Shown: positions 8,006-16,576, counted from the stretch's first letter. The stretch is 64,000 nucleotides of DNA from Kitasatospora sp. NBC_00315 (GCF_041435095.1 NZ_CP108025.1:6944001-7008000); one strand, 5' to 3'. Numbers and translations: made by a program. Notes: generated by a model not told the origin, from the letters alone.

Positions 8006-10088
8006 ACTGGCCGAGCTGGCGCGCCTGCACCGCGTCGACACCCACTACACCACCGACCTCGGGCGCCGGGTCGACACCTCGCCGGACACCCTGCGCGCCG
8101 TGCTCGCCGCCCTGGGCGTCGACGCCGCCACCGACGGCGCCGTCCGGGCGGCCCTGGCCGAGCGCCGGCACACGCTGGCCGAACGGCTGCTGCCGCCCAG
8201 CGTCGTCCTGCGGTCCGGACGGCCGCGCGCGGACCTGACTGCCCCGCCCGGCACCGAGCTGTGGGTCGAGAGCGAGGACGGCGGCGCGCACCGCCTCGCC
8301 TCCCTCGGCAAGGAGGCGGCCGAGCTCCCGGTCGGCCGCCACACCCTGCACGCCGCGCTCGGCGGCCGCACCGAGGCCGTGCCGCTGCTGATCGCCCCCA
8401 CCCGGCTGGCCGGTCCCGCGGTGCGCGGCTGGGGCTTCCTGGCCCAGCTCTACTCCCTGCTCTCGCAACGCTCCTGGGGCATGGGCGATCTCGCGGATCT
8501 CGCCGCGCTGGGCCGCTGGGCGGGCGGCCTCGGGGCGGACTTCATCCAGCTCAACCCGCTGCACGCCTACGTCCCGGGGCCGCTGCCCGACCCCTCCCCG
8601 TACCGGCCCAGCAGCCGCCGCTTCCCCGACCCGATGAACCTGCGGATCGAGGCCGTCCCGGAGTACGCCGCGCTGTCGCCCGCCGACCGGGAGGCCGCCG
8701 AGCGGCTCGCCGCCGGCGCCGCCCGGCTGCGCGAGAGTGTGCTGGGCGGCGGCCTGATCGACCGGGCCGCCGTCCGCGACCTCAAGTTCCGGGCGCTGGA
8801 GCTGCTGTACCGGGTGCCGCTCGGCCCGGCCCGGCAGGCCGCCTTCCAGCGGTACGCCGACGAGGAGGGACCAGGGCTCACCGACTTCGCCACCTGGTGC
8901 GCGCTCGCCGAGGTGCACGGGACCCGTTGGCGGTCCTGGCCGCCGGGGCTGCGCGATCCCGACGGTCCGGCGGTCGCCTCGGCCCGGGTCGAGCTCGCGG
9001 CCCGGATCGAGTTCCACCGCCGGGTGGCCTGGCTGGTCGACGAACAGCTCGCCGAGGCGCAGCTGGCCGCGACCGGCTCCGGCATGGCCATCGGCCTGAT
9101 GCACGACCTCGCGGTCGGCGTCGATCCGGAGGGCGCGGACGCCTGGAGCCTGCGCCGCTACCTCGCCGAGGGCATGACGGTCGGGTGCCCGGCCGACGAC
9201 TTCAACCCGCACGGACAGGACTGGGGCCTGCCGCCCTGGCGTCCCGACACCCTGGCCGAGGCCGGGTACGCGCCCTTCGCGCAGGTGCTGCGCGGTACGC
9301 TGCGCCGCTCCGGCGCGCTGCGGCTGGACCACATCATGGGGCTGTTCCGGCTCTGGTGGGTGCCGGCCGGGGCCCGGGCGGCCGAGGGCGCCTACGTCCG
9401 GTACGACCACGAGGCCATGCTCGGGGTGCTCGCCCTGGAGGCCCACCGGGCCGGCAGCATGGTGATCGGCGAGGATCTCGGCACGGTCGAGCAGGGCGTG
9501 CGGGAGGAGCTGACGGACCGGGGGATCCTCGGGACGTCCGTCCTGCGCTTCGAGTACCTGGGCGGGTCGGAGCACCGCTCGGGGCCGTTGCCGCCCGAGC
9601 AGTGGCGGGGCGACTGCCTGGCCACCCTGACCACCCACGACCTGCCCAGCACCGCGGCCTGGCTGGACGGCGCGCACGTACGGCTGCACGACCGGCTCGG
9701 CCTGCTCAACGAGCCGGTGGAGCAGGCCGAGGAGGCGGCCGCGGCCGAGCGGACGGGCTGGCTCGGGGAGCTGGCCCGGGCGGGGGCGCTCGGCCCCGAG
9801 GACGCGGGGGCGGGCGCCGTCCCCAGCCGGGAGGCGATGGGCCTGCACCGCTTCCTCGCGCTCACCCCGGCGAAGCTGCTCGGCGTCTGGCTGCCGGACA
9901 CGGTGGGCGACCGCCGTCCGCAGAACCTGCCGGGCACCGCCGACGAGTACCCCAACTGGCGGCTGCCGATCGCCGACCCTGCCGGGCGCCCGCTCACCCT
10001 GGAGGAGCTCGCCGACCGGCCCGGCCCGCGGGCGGTCGCCGAGCTCTACCGGGAGCTGCCCGCGACAGGAGGCCCGCGCGAGGTGTGA
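7989..10088 (+). CDS. malQ: 4-alpha-glucanotransferase (amylomaltase), GH77
   Basis: 699 residues, a normal MalQ length. Landmarks in order: SWGMGDLADL, QLNPLHAYVPG, SPYRPSSRRF, GLMHDLAVGV, LRLDHIMGLF (nucleophile D447), VIGEDLGTV (acid/base E495) and TTHDLPST (D551). The enzyme disproportionates maltodextrins by transferring alpha-1,4-glucan units in the cytoplasm. The acarbose cluster carries a MalQ-type gene (AcbQ) directly before AcbK, exactly as here, so it may provide maltose-type acceptors or extend the product. A primary maltodextrin role is possible, but the 17-base overlap with the phosphatase ties it to this operon. It is the last gene before a 312-base gap. Confidence 0.93.
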   Translation: MPPTRELAELARLHRVDTHYTTDLGRRVDTSPDTLRAVLAALGVDAATDGAVRAALAERRHTLAERLLPPSVVLRSGRPRADLTAPPGTELWVESEDGGAHRLASLGKEAAELPVGRHTLHAALGGRTEAVPLLIAPTRLAGPAVRGWGFLAQLYSLLSQRSWGMGDLADLAALGRWAGGLGADFIQLNPLHAYVPGPLPDPSPYRPSSRRFPDPMNLRIEAVPEYAALSPADREAAERLAAGAARLRESVLGGGLIDRAAVRDLKFRALELLYRVPLGPARQAAFQRYADEEGPGLTDFATWCALAEVHGTRWRSWPPGLRDPDGPAVASARVELAARIEFHRRVAWLVDEQLAEAQLAATGSGMAIGLMHDLAVGVDPEGADAWSLRRYLAEGMTVGCPADDFNPHGQDWGLPPWRPDTLAEAGYAPFAQVLRGTLRRSGALRLDHIMGLFRLWWVPAGARAAEGAYVRYDHEAMLGVLALEAHRAGSMVIGEDLGTVEQGVREELTDRGILGTSVLRFEYLGGSEHRSGPLPPEQWRGDCLATLTTHDLPSTAAWLDGAHVRLHDRLGLLNEPVEQAEEAAAAERTGWLGELARAGALGPEDAGAGAVPSREAMGLHRFLALTPAKLLGVWLPDTVGDRRPQNLPGTADEYPNWRLPIADPAGRPLTLEELADRPGPRAVAELYRELPATGGPREV

Positions 10089-10158
10089 CGCCCCGCCCCG
10101 TCGGAGGCGGGCACGCGGCGGGTCCTCCCTACCGTACCGGGGCCTCCCGCGAGCCGTT

Positions 10159-10195
10159 CTGCAAGAATTTGCGGGAACTACCTGCAACTTCTTGC
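10159..10195 (+). promoter_or_regulatory. MalR-type operator pair upstream of the PfkB kinase
   Basis: Two GCAA-N4-TTGC dyads lie at 10161-10172 and 10184-10195, 23 bp apart start to start. The same element with the same spacing recurs upstream of the radical SAM gene (14096 and 14119). Streptomyces MalR-controlled maltose/amylase promoters are known for repeated TTGCAAG-like motifs, so a LacI-family maltose regulator is the likely binder. The strand follows the downstream gene. Binding itself is inferred. Confidence 0.6.
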
Positions 10196-10307
10196 CATCA
10201 TCTGCGGTGCCTGCTTGACTCACCTGTCGACAGCGTCAGTTGACGGCGACTCGGATCGCCGGCCGCGATCCGGCGGCGGCCTGGCCGGCTCGGCCGGGCC
10301 CCGGCCG

Positions 10308-10346
10308 CCGCCGGGCAGCCGCCGGGCAGCCGCCGGGCAGCCGCCG
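10308..10346. repeat. 11-bp tandem repeat, 3 copies plus a partial
   Basis: The unit CCGCCGGGCAG occurs three times in direct succession (10308-10340), then breaks down. It lies about 55 bases before the PfkB kinase start, in its 5' leader. The rest of the 312-base gap 10089-10400 holds the operator pair and a GC-rich stretch with no convincing ORF. Confidence 0.85.
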
Positions 10347-10400
10347 CACACCGGCCGCCGCACGGCCGGCCCACCCACGTAAGGCCCGAGAGGAACACCG

Positions 10401-11354
10401 ATGAGTACCGAGACCGACGTCCTCGTCCTGGGAGGCGCTGGCGTTGACACGATCGTGTACGTCCCCGAGCTGCCGCTTCCGTTCGCCGACAGCTACATGG
10501 TCCCCGGGATCGAGATGCGCGCGGGCCAGACGGGTGACTTCGTCGCCCTCGGGGTGAGCGCCCTCGGCCTGCGCACGCACCACCTCGACATGCTCGGCGA
10601 CGACCACCCGGGCGACCTGATCAGGGCCCTGCACCAGGAGCGCGGCATCGCGCTCACCGAGGTCCCACTGCCGGGCGGCACCAAGCGCGCGGTCAACCTG
10701 GTCGGCCCGGACGGGCGGCGGCTGTCGCTGTACGACGACAGCCGCTCGCACGAGGCGGACCGGCTGCCGGAGGAGACCGTCCGGGCCCTGGCCTCGGTGA
10801 GCCGCCACGCCCACGTCTCGATCACCTACCCCTGCGCCTTCGCCCTGCCGGTGCTGCGCGAGGCCGGCCTGACCATCTCGACGGACCTGCACAACTGGGA
10901 CGGCGTCAACCCGTACCACGAGACCTTCGCCTACGAGGCGGACATCGTCTTCGTGTCCGCCACCGCCCTCGCGGAGCCCGAGCGGACCGTGCGGCAGATC
11001 GCGGAACGCGGCAAGGCCCGGGTGGTCGTCGCCACCGCGGGCGCCGAGGGGGCGTACCTGCTGGCCGACGGCGAGCTGACGCACGTGCCGGCCGTCGCTC
11101 CGCCGGCTCCGGTGGTGGACTCCAACGGCGCCGGCGACGCCTTCGCCTCCGGCTTCCTGCTCGGCTGGCTGGCCGGGGAGCCGCCGCTGCGCTGCGCCCG
11201 CTACGGCGCGGTCGCCGGTGCCTACGCCTGCACCGTCCCGGCGACCAAGGCCGACGCCATCGGCCGGGACGAACTCCTCGCCCGGGTCGCCGAGCTGGAC
11301 GCCGCCGAGGCCGGGCCGGCGCGGGGCGCGGACCGGGCCGGGGAGCGCGCGTGA
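10401..11354 (+). CDS. PfkB-family kinase resembling acarbose 7-kinase (AcbK)
   Basis: 317 residues from ATG 10401, with GAGAGGAA seven bases upstream. The N-terminus (LVLGGAGVDTI, YVPELPLPF, RAGQTGD) and the middle (GTKRAVNLVGPDGRRLSL, STDLHNWDG) closely match what I recall of Actinoplanes AcbK. That enzyme phosphorylates acarbose at O7 of the acarviosyl unit as self-protection and for import. The C-terminal PfkB signature is DSNGAGDAF with catalytic D246. General PfkB kinases (ribokinase, adenosine kinase) are the alternative, but the specific blocks and the malQ neighbour argue for the AcbK subgroup. The GMC gene overlaps by four bases. No alignment could be run, so the subgroup rests on memory. 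Confidence 0.85.
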   Translation: MSTETDVLVLGGAGVDTIVYVPELPLPFADSYMVPGIEMRAGQTGDFVALGVSALGLRTHHLDMLGDDHPGDLIRALHQERGIALTEVPLPGGTKRAVNLVGPDGRRLSLYDDSRSHEADRLPEETVRALASVSRHAHVSITYPCAFALPVLREAGLTISTDLHNWDGVNPYHETFAYEADIVFVSATALAEPERTVRQIAERGKARVVVATAGAEGAYLLADGELTHVPAVAPPAPVVDSNGAGDAFASGFLLGWLAGEPPLRCARYGAVAGAYACTVPATKADAIGRDELLARVAELDAAEAGPARGADRAGERA

Positions 11355-12844
11355 CGGCCGGACCGGCCGCGGCCGGCTACGACGTGGTCGTCCTCGGCGG
11401 GGGAGTGGCCGGCTGCGTGCTGGCCGCCCGGCTGAGCGAGGACCGCGCCCGCTCGGTCTGCCTGGTGGAGGCCGGCCCGGACTACGGACCGGACCGGCAG
11501 GACTGGCCGCCCACGCTGCGCGACGCCCGCGCCCTGCCGCGCGACGACGTCTGGGAGCGGCACGCACCCGTGCACCGGATCCGCGCGCGGGTCATCGGCG
11601 GCTCCTCCAGCATCAACGGCTGCTGGAACACCTGGGGGTCGGAGGCCGACCACGCCGCCTGGGAGCGGGCGGGCGGCCCAGGCTGGTCCGCGTCCGCGAT
11701 GGAGCCGTACCGCCTGCGGGCGGTGGAGCAGATGCGCCTGCGGCAGGTGCCGGAGCGCGAGTTCTCGCCCTGGAGCCGGGCCGCCCTGGCGGCGGCCGCC
11801 GAACTCGGCTACCGGGAGGTGGACATGGCCGCCCCCGGCGGTCCCGGCTACGGCACCCCGCTGCTCAACGCCGTCGACGGGCTGCGCCGGAACGCGGCCT
11901 TCGGCTACCTGGACGAGGCGCGCTCCCGCCCCAACCTGACCATCCTCGCCGGCGCCGTGGTGGACCGGCTCGACGTCCGCGGCGGGCGCGTGCACGGCGT
12001 CGAGATCGAGGTGGACGGACGGCGTGAGCGGCTGGTCGCCGACAGCTACCTGCTGGCCGGCGGCACCTTCGGGTCGCCCGCCGTACTCCTGCGCAGCGGG
12101 ATCGGCCCGGCCGCCCACCTGGCGGAGGTCGGCATCCGGCCCGAGATCGACCTGCCCGGCGTCGGCGCGAACCTCGTCGACCAGCCCGGCGTCTTCGTAC
12201 CGCTGGCCCCCACGGCGGAGCTGAACGCGAGCCTCGCCGCCCAGCAGGCGGCCGGCGAACTGTACGTCAGCCGGATGCTGGTCCGGGCGGCCGGCGAGGA
12301 CTGCCCCGACGACTCCTGGAACCTGCACATCCTGCCCGCCGCCGGGCCGCCGCTGTTCGGCAAGCTGGCGCCGGGGGAGTTCGAGGCCGGCATCTCCGCC
12401 TTCGTGATGAACCCCCGCTCGCGCGGCCGGCTGCGGCTCACCTCGGCCGATCCGGCGGCGGCCCCGGAGATCGACCCCGGCTTCCTCTCGGACGACGGCG
12501 GGCGGGACGTCGCCGTGCTGCGATCGGGCCTGGAGATCGTCGAGCGGATGGCCGCCACGGCGGCGCTGAAATCCCTGGCGGGGCCGCTGAGCGGGCACCC
12601 CGCGCGGGATCTCTCCGACGAGCGGCTCCGTGCCCGGCTCGGCACCTACTGGCACCCGGTGGGCACCTGCGCCGTGGGGTCGGACGACGACCCGTTCGCC
12701 GTGGTCGACGGGCAGGCCCGGGTGCGCGGAGTGTCGAACCTGCGGATCGTCGACGCTTCTGTGCTGCCGACCGTCCCGGCGGCCAACACCCAGCTCCCGG
12801 TGCTCGCCGTCGCGGAGATGCTGGCCGATACGCTGCGGGACTGA
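11351..12844 (+). CDS. GMC-family FAD-dependent oxidoreductase
   Basis: 497 residues from GTG 11351 in a GTGA overlap with the kinase. The FAD dinucleotide motif is VVLGGGVAGC (G16-G21), followed by LVEAGP. GGSSSINGCWNTWG is the GMC signature 1 region. Signature 2 (GTFGSPAVLLRSGIGP) and the C-terminal HPVGTC (H435) with N479 complete the active site. No signal peptide is seen, so it should be cytoplasmic. The family oxidises alcohols such as glucose, choline or pyranosides using FAD. With the aldo/keto reductase behind it, it could oxidise one hydroxyl of a sugar or cyclitol that the AKR then re-reduces. I know of no GMC enzyme in the acarbose pathway. Confidence 0.9.
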   Translation: MTAGPAAAGYDVVVLGGGVAGCVLAARLSEDRARSVCLVEAGPDYGPDRQDWPPTLRDARALPRDDVWERHAPVHRIRARVIGGSSSINGCWNTWGSEADHAAWERAGGPGWSASAMEPYRLRAVEQMRLRQVPEREFSPWSRAALAAAAELGYREVDMAAPGGPGYGTPLLNAVDGLRRNAAFGYLDEARSRPNLTILAGAVVDRLDVRGGRVHGVEIEVDGRRERLVADSYLLAGGTFGSPAVLLRSGIGPAAHLAEVGIRPEIDLPGVGANLVDQPGVFVPLAPTAELNASLAAQQAAGELYVSRMLVRAAGEDCPDDSWNLHILPAAGPPLFGKLAPGEFEAGISAFVMNPRSRGRLRLTSADPAAAPEIDPGFLSDDGGRDVAVLRSGLEIVERMAATAALKSLAGPLSGHPARDLSDERLRARLGTYWHPVGTCAVGSDDDPFAVVDGQARVRGVSNLRIVDASVLPTVPAANTQLPVLAVAEMLADTLRD

Positions 12845-12886
12845 CCGGCTCTCGCCGGCCCCGCGACCCAGGGAGGAGAACCGGGT

Positions 12887-13834
12887 ATGACAGGAAGCCA
12901 CGACACCGCCGCCGTCCGTCGGCCGTTGTACGGCTGCATGGGACTCGGCGGCGGCTGGGACACCAGCCCCTTCACCGCCGCGGACATCGGCCACGCCGAG
13001 GCGGCCGTCGAGGCTGCCCTGGCCGCCGGGATCACGGCCTTCGACCACGCCGACATCTACCGGTACGGCAAGTCCGAAGCGGTCTTCGGGGAGGTGCTCG
13101 CCAGGACGCCCGGCCTGCGCGAGCGCATCGTCCTGCAGACCAAGTGCGGCATCCGGCTGCCCGAGGAGGGGCTCCCGGGCCGGTACGACCTGCGGGGGCC
13201 GAGCATCCTCCGGCGGGTCGAGGAGAGCCTCGGGCGGCTGCGGACGGACGTCATCGACGTCCTGCTCCTGCACCGGCCCGACCCCCTGGCCGACCCGCAG
13301 GACATCGCCGCCGCGCTCGCCGAGCTGCACGGCCAGGGGCTGGTGAGGAACTTCGGCGTCTCCAACATGAGCGCGGCGCAGATCGCCCGCCTGCAGGCGC
13401 ACCTCGACGTGCCGCTGGTCGTCAACCAGCTGGAGATGAGCCTGGGGCGACGGGACTGGGTGGAGGCCGGCGTCCTGGTGAACACCCCGGCCGCGGCCGG
13501 CAACGGCTTCCCGCACGGGACGCTCGAACACTGCGCCGCGAACGGGATCCGGCTGCAGGCGTGGGGAGCGCTGGCCCAGGGGCGCTTCACCGGCTCCCGG
13601 GAGACACCGGCCGGGCGCCTCGTCGCGGAGCTGGCCGAACGCCGGGGGACCACGCCGGAGACGATCGTGCTCTGGTGGCTCCAGCGCCACCCGGCGGGCA
13701 TCGCCCCGGTCATCGGCACCAGCCGGCCCGAGCGCATCGGCGCCTGCCGCGACGCCGTGCAGCGCGAGCCCGAGCTCACCCACGAGGAGTGGTACGAGCT
13801 GTGGATCGCCGCCCGGGGGGCTCCGCTGCCCTGA
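12887..13834 (+). CDS. Aldo/keto reductase
   Basis: 315 residues from ATG 12887, with GGGAGGAG nine bases upstream. The catalytic tetrad is visible: D53 and Y58 in FDHADIY, K86 in QTKCG and H129 in LLLHRPD. FGVSNM and VIGTSRPERI are the usual NADPH-site and C-terminal blocks of the YdhF/oxidoreductase subgroup. The family reduces carbonyls with NADPH in a TIM barrel. It follows the GMC oxidase after 42 bases and precedes a strong terminator, so it is probably the last gene of this transcript. An oxidation/reduction pair (epimerisation by redox) with the GMC enzyme is plausible but unproven. Confidence 0.9.
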   Translation: MTGSHDTAAVRRPLYGCMGLGGGWDTSPFTAADIGHAEAAVEAALAAGITAFDHADIYRYGKSEAVFGEVLARTPGLRERIVLQTKCGIRLPEEGLPGRYDLRGPSILRRVEESLGRLRTDVIDVLLLHRPDPLADPQDIAAALAELHGQGLVRNFGVSNMSAAQIARLQAHLDVPLVVNQLEMSLGRRDWVEAGVLVNTPAAAGNGFPHGTLEHCAANGIRLQAWGALAQGRFTGSRETPAGRLVAELAERRGTTPETIVLWWLQRHPAGIAPVIGTSRPERIGACRDAVQREPELTHEEWYELWIAARGAPLP

Positions 13835-13878
13835 TCGCGTCCGGCGGGCGACCGATCCGACCCGCTGTACGAGGAACA

Positions 13879-13930
13879 CCCGGCCCGTCGCTCCCGGCCC
13901 GTCGCTCCCGGCCCGTCGCTCCCGGCCCGC
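13879..13930. repeat. 14-bp tandem repeat, 3.7 copies
   Basis: The unit CCCGGCCCGTCGCT is repeated three times perfectly, then ten bases of a fourth. It sits 45 bases after the aldo/keto reductase stop and directly before the terminator hairpin. Confidence 0.9.
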
Positions 13931-13936
13931 TCCACC

Positions 13937-13989
13937 CGACGAAGCCCCGGCCCGCGCGGATCCGCCGCGCTCCGGCCGGGGCTTCGTCG
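13937..13989. terminator. Strong hairpin terminator after the AKR gene
   Basis: Arms 13937-13952 and 13974-13989 are perfectly complementary over 16 bp (CGACGAAGCCCCGGCC with its reverse complement), around a 21-base loop. No U-tract follows, as is usual in actinomycetes. It separates the PfkB-GMC-AKR transcript from the radical SAM gene. Confidence 0.8.
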
Positions 13990-14095
13990 TGCCCGCGAGG
14001 CGGTGGCCCGGCCCGGCGTACCGGGCGCCCCGGTTCGCCGGAGGGATCGCCAACGGTCCTGCGTACCAGGCAAGTCGACGGTCGGTCAGCATTAC

Positions 14096-14130
14096 GCAAA
14101 GCCTTGCAGAATATTGCTGCAAGTTCTTGT
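14096..14130 (+). promoter_or_regulatory. MalR-type operator cluster upstream of the radical SAM gene
   Basis: GCAA-N4-TTGC occurs at 14096-14107, with a near copy GCAA-N4-TTGT at 14119-14130, again 23 bp apart. Between them CTTGCAG-N7-CTGCAAG (14103-14123) is a perfect 7-bp inverted repeat. The match in motif and spacing to 10161/10184 suggests one regulator controls both transcripts. Confidence 0.65.
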
Positions 14131-14392
14131 CGTGAGCTGATGCGGGTGGAAGGATCGGCCCCGCCACACGAACCTCGTCAGCCCCACCCGCAACGGCGCG
14201 ACAGCGCGCACCGCGGCGGCGGCGCCGCCGTCCGGCCGTCCGTCTGTCCGTCCGGTCGGATCACGTGTCCGGATCACGTCGTCCGGGTGTCCTCGTCGGA
14301 CTTCCTCGCCCGGGCCGCGTCAACGGAGTCGGCGGCGCGGGGCGGCGGCGCGCACCGCCGTGCGAACGGGCCGTATGAACGGAGAGACAGCC
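14131..14392 (+). other. Long 5' leader of the radical SAM gene
   Basis: This is 262 bases between the operator cluster and the GTG start. It contains a direct repeat CGGATCACGT (around 14254 and 14267) and GC-rich sequence. I see no convincing ORF or recognisable RNA structure. Confidence 0.5.
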
Positions 14393-16576
14393 GTGACAGC
14401 AGGCACAACACACGCGACCGCAGCCCCCACGGGTTCCCTGCGGTCGGCACGCTTCTACATCACCTTCCGCTGCAACTCGCTCTGCGGCTACTGCAACGTC
14501 TGGCAGGACGACAAGTTCAAGGGGTACGACGAACTCACCGCGGAGCGCGGCCGCGAGATCCTGGACCAACTCCACGCGCTCGGCGTGCGCTACGTGGACT
14601 TCACCGGTGGTGAGCCCGTCCTGCACCCGCACATCAACGAGATCGTCCAGTACGCCAAGTCCCTCGGGATGACGGTGGAGATCACGAGCAACGGCATCCG
14701 GTTCGCCAAGCACATCGACGCGATCGTCCCGTACGTCGACACCATGAACGTCTCCCTGGACACCCTCAGACCCGACCGCTACCGGGAGATCCGCGGCGTA
14801 CCGACACTCGACCGCGCACTGGACGTGATCCGGCGGATCGCCGCGACCGGCTCCGGGAACCTCAAGCTCATCTGCGTGGTCACCCGGGAGAACGTCGACG
14901 AGGTGCCGGAGCTGCTCCGCTTCGCGCAGGAGAACCGGGTCGCCATCTACTTCTCCACCATGTTCGAGTACTTCGAGGACCAGGACACCGTCCGGGACTT
15001 CAACCGGACCCAGCGCAAGCTCAAGCTGGTCGAGCAGAACGGAAAGCCGGTCGACGACCGGCCGGCGCCCTGCGGCAGCGGTGGCGGTGGCGGGGAGCCG
15101 ACCGGCGGAGCGATCGCCGCCGAGCTGCTCGGCCTGCTCCATCAGCCGTACGCGGTGATCAACCTGCACTTCCGCAAGTACGTCGAGGCCCTCGACCCGT
15201 CCGCCCCGACCGACTGCTACGCCAACAAGCGCATCCTCACCATCGGTCCGGACGGCCGCCTCGTCCTGCCCTGCTACCACGCCTTCGACAACTCGGTGGA
15301 GTGGGACCGCGATCTCTCGGAACTGGTCCAGAACGAGGAGTTCATCCGGGTCCGGGACGAGGAGGTCGGGCACCGGAAGGAATGCCGGGGCTGCACCGTC
15401 TTCCCGTACATCGGGCTCTCCTTCAGCTACCGCTTCGACAAGATCTTCCTCTACCAGGCCCTGTCCGAGGAGATCGCCAAGTTCAAGACCCGGTTCGCCG
15501 ACCCCCTCCACCCCGCGATCACCCCGGACCTCGACGGACTCCGGCGGAGCTACGCCGATCTCGAACGGTTCATCGACCAGGGCATCCCCGTCCCCCGGCC
15601 GCCCGCCTCGCCGGACCTCTTCTACCGCTTCGACGTCACCGGGACCGGCATCAGATCCGAACTCCTCGCCGGTGAGACGAGCCTGGCGGAGCTGCTCGGC
15701 GACCACGTGGACGAGTACTGCTGGGGCATCCAGCGCTCGCCGCACGTCTGGATCCGGATGCTGTACCGGGATCTGATGCCCGCGCTGACCGAGCTCCACG
15801 CGGGGAGCCGGCTTCCCCGAGGAGCCTACGAGGCCACGGTGGCGGCCCTGTACGAGGTCCAACTCGCCTGGTGGCAGGCGTACCTGGGCCGCTACTTCAC
15901 CGGTGGGCAGGCGATCGACACGGCCGGTCCGACCGCCGTGGTCGCCGGCTTCCTCGCGCGCACGGGTGACCTGCTGCCGGACGCGCCCCAGTCCGACCGG
16001 ATCCGGCAGATCCTGCTGCACGCGGGCTGCGTGCTCGGCCTCGCACCCGAGAGCCTCGCTCCGCTCGCGGGCCGGACGCCGTTCGCCGAGCTGGCGTTGA
16101 CCGTCAAGCACCTGCTGCTCGTCGCCGCCGACGCCGACCTCCCCGGTTACGCGGAGCTGCTCCCGGCGCACGCGGCGGAGCCGCTGCTCCGGGTGCTCCG
16201 GGAGCCGGAGCCCCGGCAGATCGGGCCCGCGGAGCCGGACGCGGACGACCCCGAGCTGTCCCGGCTGCTGCAGCACGAGCGCACACTCGACCGGGCCACC
16301 GCCGAGCGGCTCGCCGCATCGCTGCGCGGAGCCGTGCCGGAGCAGCACCGTGCGGACCTCACCGCCCGGCTGCTGGCCCACGAACTGCGGACCCCGCACC
16401 TGATCCGCCGTCGCGGGGCGGAGCTGCGACTGCGAGGGATCGGCGGAGCCGGCGGCGGCGCATCGCCGGTGGCCGTCGGGTCGGTGGCCGCAGGGTCGGT
16501 CGTGGCCGGGGCGCCGGCCGTCGGATCGCCGGTCGTCGGATCGATGGCCGTCGGCGAGGAGACCCCGCCCGCGTGA
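14393..16576 (+). CDS. Radical SAM enzyme with auxiliary-cluster cysteines and a large helical C-terminal domain
   Basis: GTG 14393 is chosen because GGAGAG lies six bases upstream; ATG 14375 is possible. 727 residues. The CxxxCxxC cluster is C27/C31/C34 in RCNSLCGYC, followed by the SAM-binding FTGGEP. Later CYANKRI, LVLPCYH and KECRGC give four cysteines arranged like a twitch/SPASM auxiliary [4Fe-4S] site. From about residue 400 to 690 comes a leucine/alanine-rich helical region I do not recognise, then a low-complexity VGS/AGS tail. Radical SAM enzymes act as epimerases and dehydrogenases in aminocyclitol pathways (NeoN, BtrN), so a tailoring role is plausible. The substrate is unknown. 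Confidence 0.85.
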   Translation: MTAGTTHATAAPTGSLRSARFYITFRCNSLCGYCNVWQDDKFKGYDELTAERGREILDQLHALGVRYVDFTGGEPVLHPHINEIVQYAKSLGMTVEITSNGIRFAKHIDAIVPYVDTMNVSLDTLRPDRYREIRGVPTLDRALDVIRRIAATGSGNLKLICVVTRENVDEVPELLRFAQENRVAIYFSTMFEYFEDQDTVRDFNRTQRKLKLVEQNGKPVDDRPAPCGSGGGGGEPTGGAIAAELLGLLHQPYAVINLHFRKYVEALDPSAPTDCYANKRILTIGPDGRLVLPCYHAFDNSVEWDRDLSELVQNEEFIRVRDEEVGHRKECRGCTVFPYIGLSFSYRFDKIFLYQALSEEIAKFKTRFADPLHPAITPDLDGLRRSYADLERFIDQGIPVPRPPASPDLFYRFDVTGTGIRSELLAGETSLAELLGDHVDEYCWGIQRSPHVWIRMLYRDLMPALTELHAGSRLPRGAYEATVAALYEVQLAWWQAYLGRYFTGGQAIDTAGPTAVVAGFLARTGDLLPDAPQSDRIRQILLHAGCVLGLAPESLAPLAGRTPFAELALTVKHLLLVAADADLPGYAELLPAHAAEPLLRVLREPEPRQIGPAEPDADDPELSRLLQHERTLDRATAERLAASLRGAVPEQHRADLTARLLAHELRTPHLIRRRGAELRLRGIGGAGGGASPVAVGSVAAGSVVAGAPAVGSPVVGSMAVGEETPPA

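Noticed and set aside
2..10088. Interpretation as an ordinary glycogen synthesis operon
   Set aside because: GlgC-, glycogen-synthase- and MalQ-like genes could suggest it, but NUDIX, RmlD, HAD, ROK and AcbK-like genes plus paralogous transferases do not fit; not fully excluded.
13879..13930. Tandem repeats here and at 10308, 18286, 46125 and 58983 as CRISPR arrays
   Set aside because: Units are 6-18 bp with no spacers and no cas genes nearby.
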